Of a stretch of DNA of 64,000 nt, positions 60,497 to 64,000 are shown piece by piece (the first letter of the stretch is position 1; each line of letters opens with the position of its first letter). The notes below the pieces were generated by a model. The model saw only the letters and a program-made list of their open reading frames with translations, did no database searches and was not told the DNA's origin. This DNA is from an uncultured Prevotellaceae bacterium (GTDB taxonomy: Bacteria > Bacteroidota > Bacteroidia > Bacteroidales > Bacteroidaceae). The stretch lies in assembly GCA_900319225.1 (NCBI GenBank), contig ONNV01000001.1, positions 32,663-96,662 on the forward strand. The letters are read 5' to 3'. The translations under genes were made by a program, and so were the position numbers.

Positions 60497-63382
60497 TTAA
60501 TTCCTGCCACACAGTTGACAAAAGTCACAGTTGTGGCAGGTTTTTTCTATCTCATCGGTGGGGCTGAAGGGGATATCGGGATTGAATATCTCAGATATCA
60601 GCTCCATGAGTTTATCCTGGAATTCCCCGCCCAGTTGTGCCTTGAAATCATATATCACATCCGCGCCTATGCGGTAATAGAGATCCTCTTTGGTGGGTTT
60701 GGATGATGAGCGGGTGTATATGAGGACGGGGGCCAGTTTTTGTGAACTGAACTCTTCCTGACGGCTCATGATATAGGCGTAGTACATAATCTGGAAAGCC
60801 TGCTCGTTGCGGTTCTTGGGGTCAAAGAGGTTTTCTACAGACTTGGGATAATCATGTTTGCGGCCGGTCTTGTAATCTACGATACGTAGTATGCCGTCCT
60901 TGCTGTCCATGCGGTCGATGATACCTTTAAGGCGTATCCGGTATTTTTTACCGGCATTAAGCGGGTCATCAACCTCCATATAGGTGTTGTATCCGTCTGA
61001 TTCACTGCCTACATAACGGAACGGTGCATACAGTTCCGCATCCATACGCAGGATCTGCCTTAGGTACTGGAGAATTACCTCATAGTTTATGGATTGGATT
61101 CCGCTGAAATCATCGGGATCAGTTGGTTTCTTGCCGAAATAGTCATCTGTGAAAGCCTGTTTTACAAATCCTGTAAGCAGATTGTCTTCACGTAACAGCG
61201 ATTCTATGGCCTCACGGGTAATGATGCGGTCGGGGTTTGATGAAAGATGATTGTATGCCAGCTCCGCGCTCTTGTGGAATAGGGTACCGAACATGGCGTA
61301 GTCTATCTCAGTGTCGGTGTCATCGGGTTTCTTAAGACCTGCCACCTGTGCCAGATAGAACTTGAGCTTACATTCCATATACTTGTTCAGGGCACTCGGT
61401 GAAAGGAATGACCTGTCATTACCGGTGTCATATTTGCGGCACAGCTGCTCCAGCACATCCTTTGTCTTGTTTACGGTAAGGACTGACGGGGCAGAGTCCG
61501 TGCGCCCGGATTTGAGCAGTTTGCGCTCTATGTCACGTCCGCTTACTATGAGCTGGAGCAGGTAACGTGAAATCTGTCCCTTGCCTATGCCGGGAGCTTC
61601 GGCGTTACCGTTATAGACCATGGTCACGTTCTCCGCCCGCTGTATTAGGTGATGGAAATTATACGATGAAACCGCGCTTTTATCCTGCATCGTGGTGAGC
61701 CCGAACGCAAGACGTATGTTATACGGTATGAATGATGCGTTCTGCCCGGATTTGGGCAGAGCTCCCTCCTGTGCCGATAATAGCAACACGTTCCTGAAAT
61801 CCAGATTACGGGTCTCAATCAGTCCCATAATCTGCATTCCTACAGCGGGTTCGCCATGGAACGGGACGGTGGTTGATGAAAGTATGGAGCGGATAAGGCG
61901 GCAGAGGGTCTCAGTCTGTAACTGCAGATTTCCTGCTTCCATCAGTGAATTGAGGCGGTTTATCTGAGTGTATATCCGGTATAGAGACTCCTGAACCAGC
62001 GGTTGGAAGAGGGTGTTGTCATCATCCTCTTTTATGACAGGAACCAGTGACTTGAGTACGGTGAGCAGGTATTGCAGCAGCTGCATGTTGTCTGTTGCAG
62101 GGGTGAACAGCGCAGCCAGCTGCGGACTCTCCATAAGTGCTTGAGTATCAGGATACATGCGGCGCGTACGGCGCAGCTGCTCCAACAGGACCGGGGCATC
62201 GGGACATAATGTGGCGGTCATGGGGTTTCCAAGCACGCGGCTCAATGTCTGTATGCTGTAACGACCCTTGCTGCGTGTTGCCATACGCTGCATGTCAATC
62301 AGTGCCGATACCAGACTGTAGAGTGATGTCTCCGTGAGGCTGTAACCCATGGTGATGTTCACATTGGCTATCTTATCCTGAGGAATGCTGTGCAGGACAG
62401 GTTGCAGCAGGGATTCATCGGCCAGGACAATGGCGGTCTCCCGGCCAGCCTTGCCTTCAAGCTGCAGTGAATCCAGCCACTGCGGGATAAAGCGGGCCTG
62501 GGCATTGTCTGTCGATGTCTCAACTATTGTGATGCGGGCCTTATGCATATCCCGGAAAGCGCTGTCGGGTAGCTGGTTGGGGAAGTCCCTGAGATTATCC
62601 CTCAGGAACCTGCCTGCCTCATGGCGTATGCTGCCATCTGTATAAGCCGGGTCATAATCCCAGTAGAACATAGCCTTGCCGGTGCTTTGTATCGCCTTGA
62701 ACAACTCTCGTTCGGCCTTGTCCAGACTGTTGAATCCCACAAATACATACTTGCGGGCAGTGAAACGGTCCGTGTCAAGGTCCTCAATCACACGGCGTTG
62801 TATCATGCCGTTGTAACCTATGCCTCTGTCTGATAACAGTTTGGTGAACCGGTCGTAAACATTGCCCAGTATGCTCCATACCGCGGCATGGCGCTCATGC
62901 AGTCGGGTGGGCTTGCTGTTTCTCATCTCGCCAAAGAACTGCTCAAGCGCTTTGGCCTGTTCATCGGTCAGGAATGATGTGTCAGAGAGTTCACGCTGCT
63001 CACTGAGAAGGCTGAACAGTTGGCGGGCGGGCGCAAGGTTACGGTCTATGTCATCAAAATCAGCCAGCATCAGTTCGCCCCATGACCAGAAACTGTCAAG
63101 TGACTCATCGGTCTTGAGTTCATCGGCATAGATGCTGTGCAGAAGGGTGACCATCTCGATGCGGTCAGCCGGCTTTAAATCAGACTGGGAGTGGAAGAGT
63201 TCTTCAATGGTGGTGTACTGGGGTGACCATACGGGCTGATCGCTGCAGGTTGCGATGCAGTCATCAAAGAACAGGCGCGCACGACGGTTAGGGAACACCA
63301 CCGTCACATCGGCCAGTCCCGTCTTTCCGTCCCCGCACTTACTGTACAGGTCCCTTGCCACCAGATTCAGAAACGTCTCCAT
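60497..63382 (-). CDS. PD-(D/E)XK nuclease family protein, AddB-like
   Basis: The 961-residue product has an inactive helicase-like N-terminal half (VVFPNRRARLFFDD at the start, without a Walker A), and a C-terminal nuclease: IIDRMD, then IVDYKTGRK (catalytic Asp and Lys). It ends with four cysteines in CHNCDFCQLC, which with CKLKFYL before the nuclease could bind an Fe-S cluster as in AddB. It should work with the AddA-like protein encoded upstream in double-strand break repair. Its last codons overlap a terminator for the opposite strand. Confidence 0.86.
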   Translation of the reverse strand: METFLNLVARDLYSKCGDGKTGLADVTVVFPNRRARLFFDDCIATCSDQPVWSPQYTTIEELFHSQSDLKPADRIEMVTLLHSIYADELKTDESLDSFWSWGELMLADFDDIDRNLAPARQLFSLLSEQRELSDTSFLTDEQAKALEQFFGEMRNSKPTRLHERHAAVWSILGNVYDRFTKLLSDRGIGYNGMIQRRVIEDLDTDRFTARKYVFVGFNSLDKAERELFKAIQSTGKAMFYWDYDPAYTDGSIRHEAGRFLRDNLRDFPNQLPDSAFRDMHKARITIVETSTDNAQARFIPQWLDSLQLEGKAGRETAIVLADESLLQPVLHSIPQDKIANVNITMGYSLTETSLYSLVSALIDMQRMATRSKGRYSIQTLSRVLGNPMTATLCPDAPVLLEQLRRTRRMYPDTQALMESPQLAALFTPATDNMQLLQYLLTVLKSLVPVIKEDDDNTLFQPLVQESLYRIYTQINRLNSLMEAGNLQLQTETLCRLIRSILSSTTVPFHGEPAVGMQIMGLIETRNLDFRNVLLLSAQEGALPKSGQNASFIPYNIRLAFGLTTMQDKSAVSSYNFHHLIQRAENVTMVYNGNAEAPGIGKGQISRYLLQLIVSGRDIERKLLKSGRTDSAPSVLTVNKTKDVLEQLCRKYDTGNDRSFLSPSALNKYMECKLKFYLAQVAGLKKPDDTDTEIDYAMFGTLFHKSAELAYNHLSSNPDRIITREAIESLLREDNLLTGFVKQAFTDDYFGKKPTDPDDFSGIQSINYEVILQYLRQILRMDAELYAPFRYVGSESDGYNTYMEVDDPLNAGKKYRIRLKGIIDRMDSKDGILRIVDYKTGRKHDYPKSVENLFDPKNRNEQAFQIMYYAYIMSRQEEFSSQKLAPVLIYTRSSSKPTKEDLYYRIGADVIYDFKAQLGGEFQDKLMELISEIFNPDIPFSPTDEIEKTCHNCDFCQLCGRN
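60503..60546 (+). terminator. Terminator for the lipocalin genes, inside the addB-like 3' end
   Basis: CCTGCCACA (60503-60511) and TGTGGCAGG (60532-60540) pair perfectly, followed by TTTTTT (60541-60546) on the plus strand. The stem is made by the TGC CAC and GGC AGG codons of the opposite Cys cluster and the AddB-like stop is at 60497. Confidence 0.75.
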
Positions 63383-63402
63383 ATATCCGCGAATTTATTT
63401 AT

Positions 63403-64000
63403 TCAGCAATCGGTAATCCTGTTGGTGTAGACGTACCAGATGTGGCCCTCCACTTGCCGGTAGCCCATCTTGTGTAGCAGGTCCATATACTCCTGGACCT
63501 GGTGCATGTATTCCTCTTTCTCGCGGCCGAACTTGAAGTCCACTATGATGGCGCGGCCATCGGGCTTTATCATTACGCGGTCGGGGCGGCGGGTCTGCAG
63601 GACACCACCGTCACGGTATATGATGGATGCCTCGTTGAAAAGGGTGTAATTGCCATCAAACCACTGCTTTGCGCCAGGAGTGGAGTCGATGTGGGCGTGG
63701 ATGTCATGTTTCAGTCTATCAGCCTTATGGACTGATTCCAACAGTCCGTCACGCAGCATCTGGTCCACTTGCGGTTCTATATCGGCCTCCGTGCGGATGG
63801 TGGCAAAGAGACTGTGCATCAGGCGGCCGGTCTCAATATACTCCTCCTGGCGGTCACCGTCTTCATCGGTGGAATGGACAAAACGGGTCGATTCGCCCGA
63901 TTGGCGGAAACGTGCGTTTATGGGATAGGTATGCAGTTCCAGCTCCTGTATTGCGGGCTTGGCATCAAACGGGTTACCGCTGTCCGTAGAATTCTTATTT
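63403..64000 (-). CDS. AddA/UvrD-like helicase-nuclease, C-terminal part
   Basis: The minus-strand frame stays open from the right edge to the stop at 63403, giving the last 198 or so residues. They carry the RecB/AddA nuclease motif IIVDFKFGREKEEY preceded by RPDRVMIKPDGRA (Asp and Lys) and followed by QVQEYMDLL. This is the C-terminal nuclease domain of an AddA-like UvrD helicase. Its stop is 20 bases before the AddB-like ATG, so both form one operon. The shorter frame from the internal Met at 63819 is only part of it. The helicase domains lie outside the window. Confidence 0.82.
   Translation of the reverse strand, partial: NKNSTDSGNPFDAKPAIQELELHTYPINARFRQSGESTRFVHSTDEDGDRQEEYIETGRLMHSLFATIRTEADIEPQVDQMLRDGLLESVHKADRLKHDIHAHIDSTPGAKQWFDGNYTLFNEASIIYRDGGVLQTRRPDRVMIKPDGRAIIVDFKFGREKEEYMHQVQEYMDLLHKMGYRQVEGHIWYVYTNRITDC

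Overview
The window comes from a bacterium of the order Bacteroidales (Bacteroidota), most likely a gut Bacteroidaceae or Prevotellaceae species. The evidence is the promoter type (repeated TAnnTTTG -7 elements, in places with TTTG about 19-20 bases upstream), the lack of strong Shine-Dalgarno sites, very short leaders, and families typical of this order: DUF5112/DUF5113 sensor kinases, DUF3078, DUF4293, DUF5128 and BF3164-type beta-propeller lipoproteins, a CHU_C-type C-terminal domain, membrane-anchored AraC regulators and GH2/GH95 glycosidases. The genus cannot be fixed from the sequence alone.

Layout. 1-6691: a cut trmO, then a tightly coupled signalling operon (secreted protein, 1393-residue double sensor-kinase fusion, response regulator, small AbgT-like membrane protein). 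6732-7122: tRNA-Arg(UCU), its terminator, and a repeat field carrying copies of the tRNA 3' end. 7203-9398: two tandem propeller lipoproteins. 9403-9670: two predicted small RNAs. 9729-14122: LMW phosphotyrosine phosphatase and S9 peptidase, divergent from an aminopeptidase P. 14231-15596: a membrane protein resembling an AraC regulator without its DNA-binding domain, then two more predicted small RNAs. 15620-27934: housekeeping genes (RluA-type pseudouridine synthase, flavin reductase, DsbD, second S9 peptidase with a membrane AraC regulator, YidC, DUF3078 protein, SDR, PurU), interrupted by a hairpin field at 22417-22706. 27953-28086: a perfect 34-base inverted repeat and a terminator. 28290-35466: an eight-gene operon joining secreted/outer-membrane proteins of unknown function to a zinc-ribbon membrane protein, a YdjI-like SPFH protein and GYF_2-domain proteins. 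35486-47697: uvrB, C_GCAxxG_C_C protein, C69 dipeptidase, bamD-rpoZ-DUF4293, a PorT-like barrel with a LysM/periplasmic-binding protein, a CHU_C-domain protein and uvrA. 47729-55352: GH2 beta-glucuronidase, EamA transporter flanked by two foldback repeats, an XRE-zeta pair behind a perfect inverted-repeat operator, a GH95 fucosidase and a propeller lipoprotein. 55426-64000: THUMP-like methyltransferase, carboxylesterase, another membrane AraC regulator, two lipocalin-like lipoproteins and an AddAB-like pair cut at the right edge.

Working together. DNA repair (uvrA, uvrB, AddAB-like) and envelope biogenesis (bamD, yidC, dsbD, PorT-like) are well represented. Three membrane AraC-type proteins and the double kinase point to extracytoplasmic sensing. 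The best candidates for undescribed systems are the 28290-35466 SPFH/GYF_2/secreted-protein operon and the 1036-5217 kinase, in which one half keeps the ATP-binding motifs and the other keeps a histidine-box-like motif. All four predicted small RNAs, the foldback repeats and the tRNA-linked repeats were found by reading the bases and have not been tested by any search.
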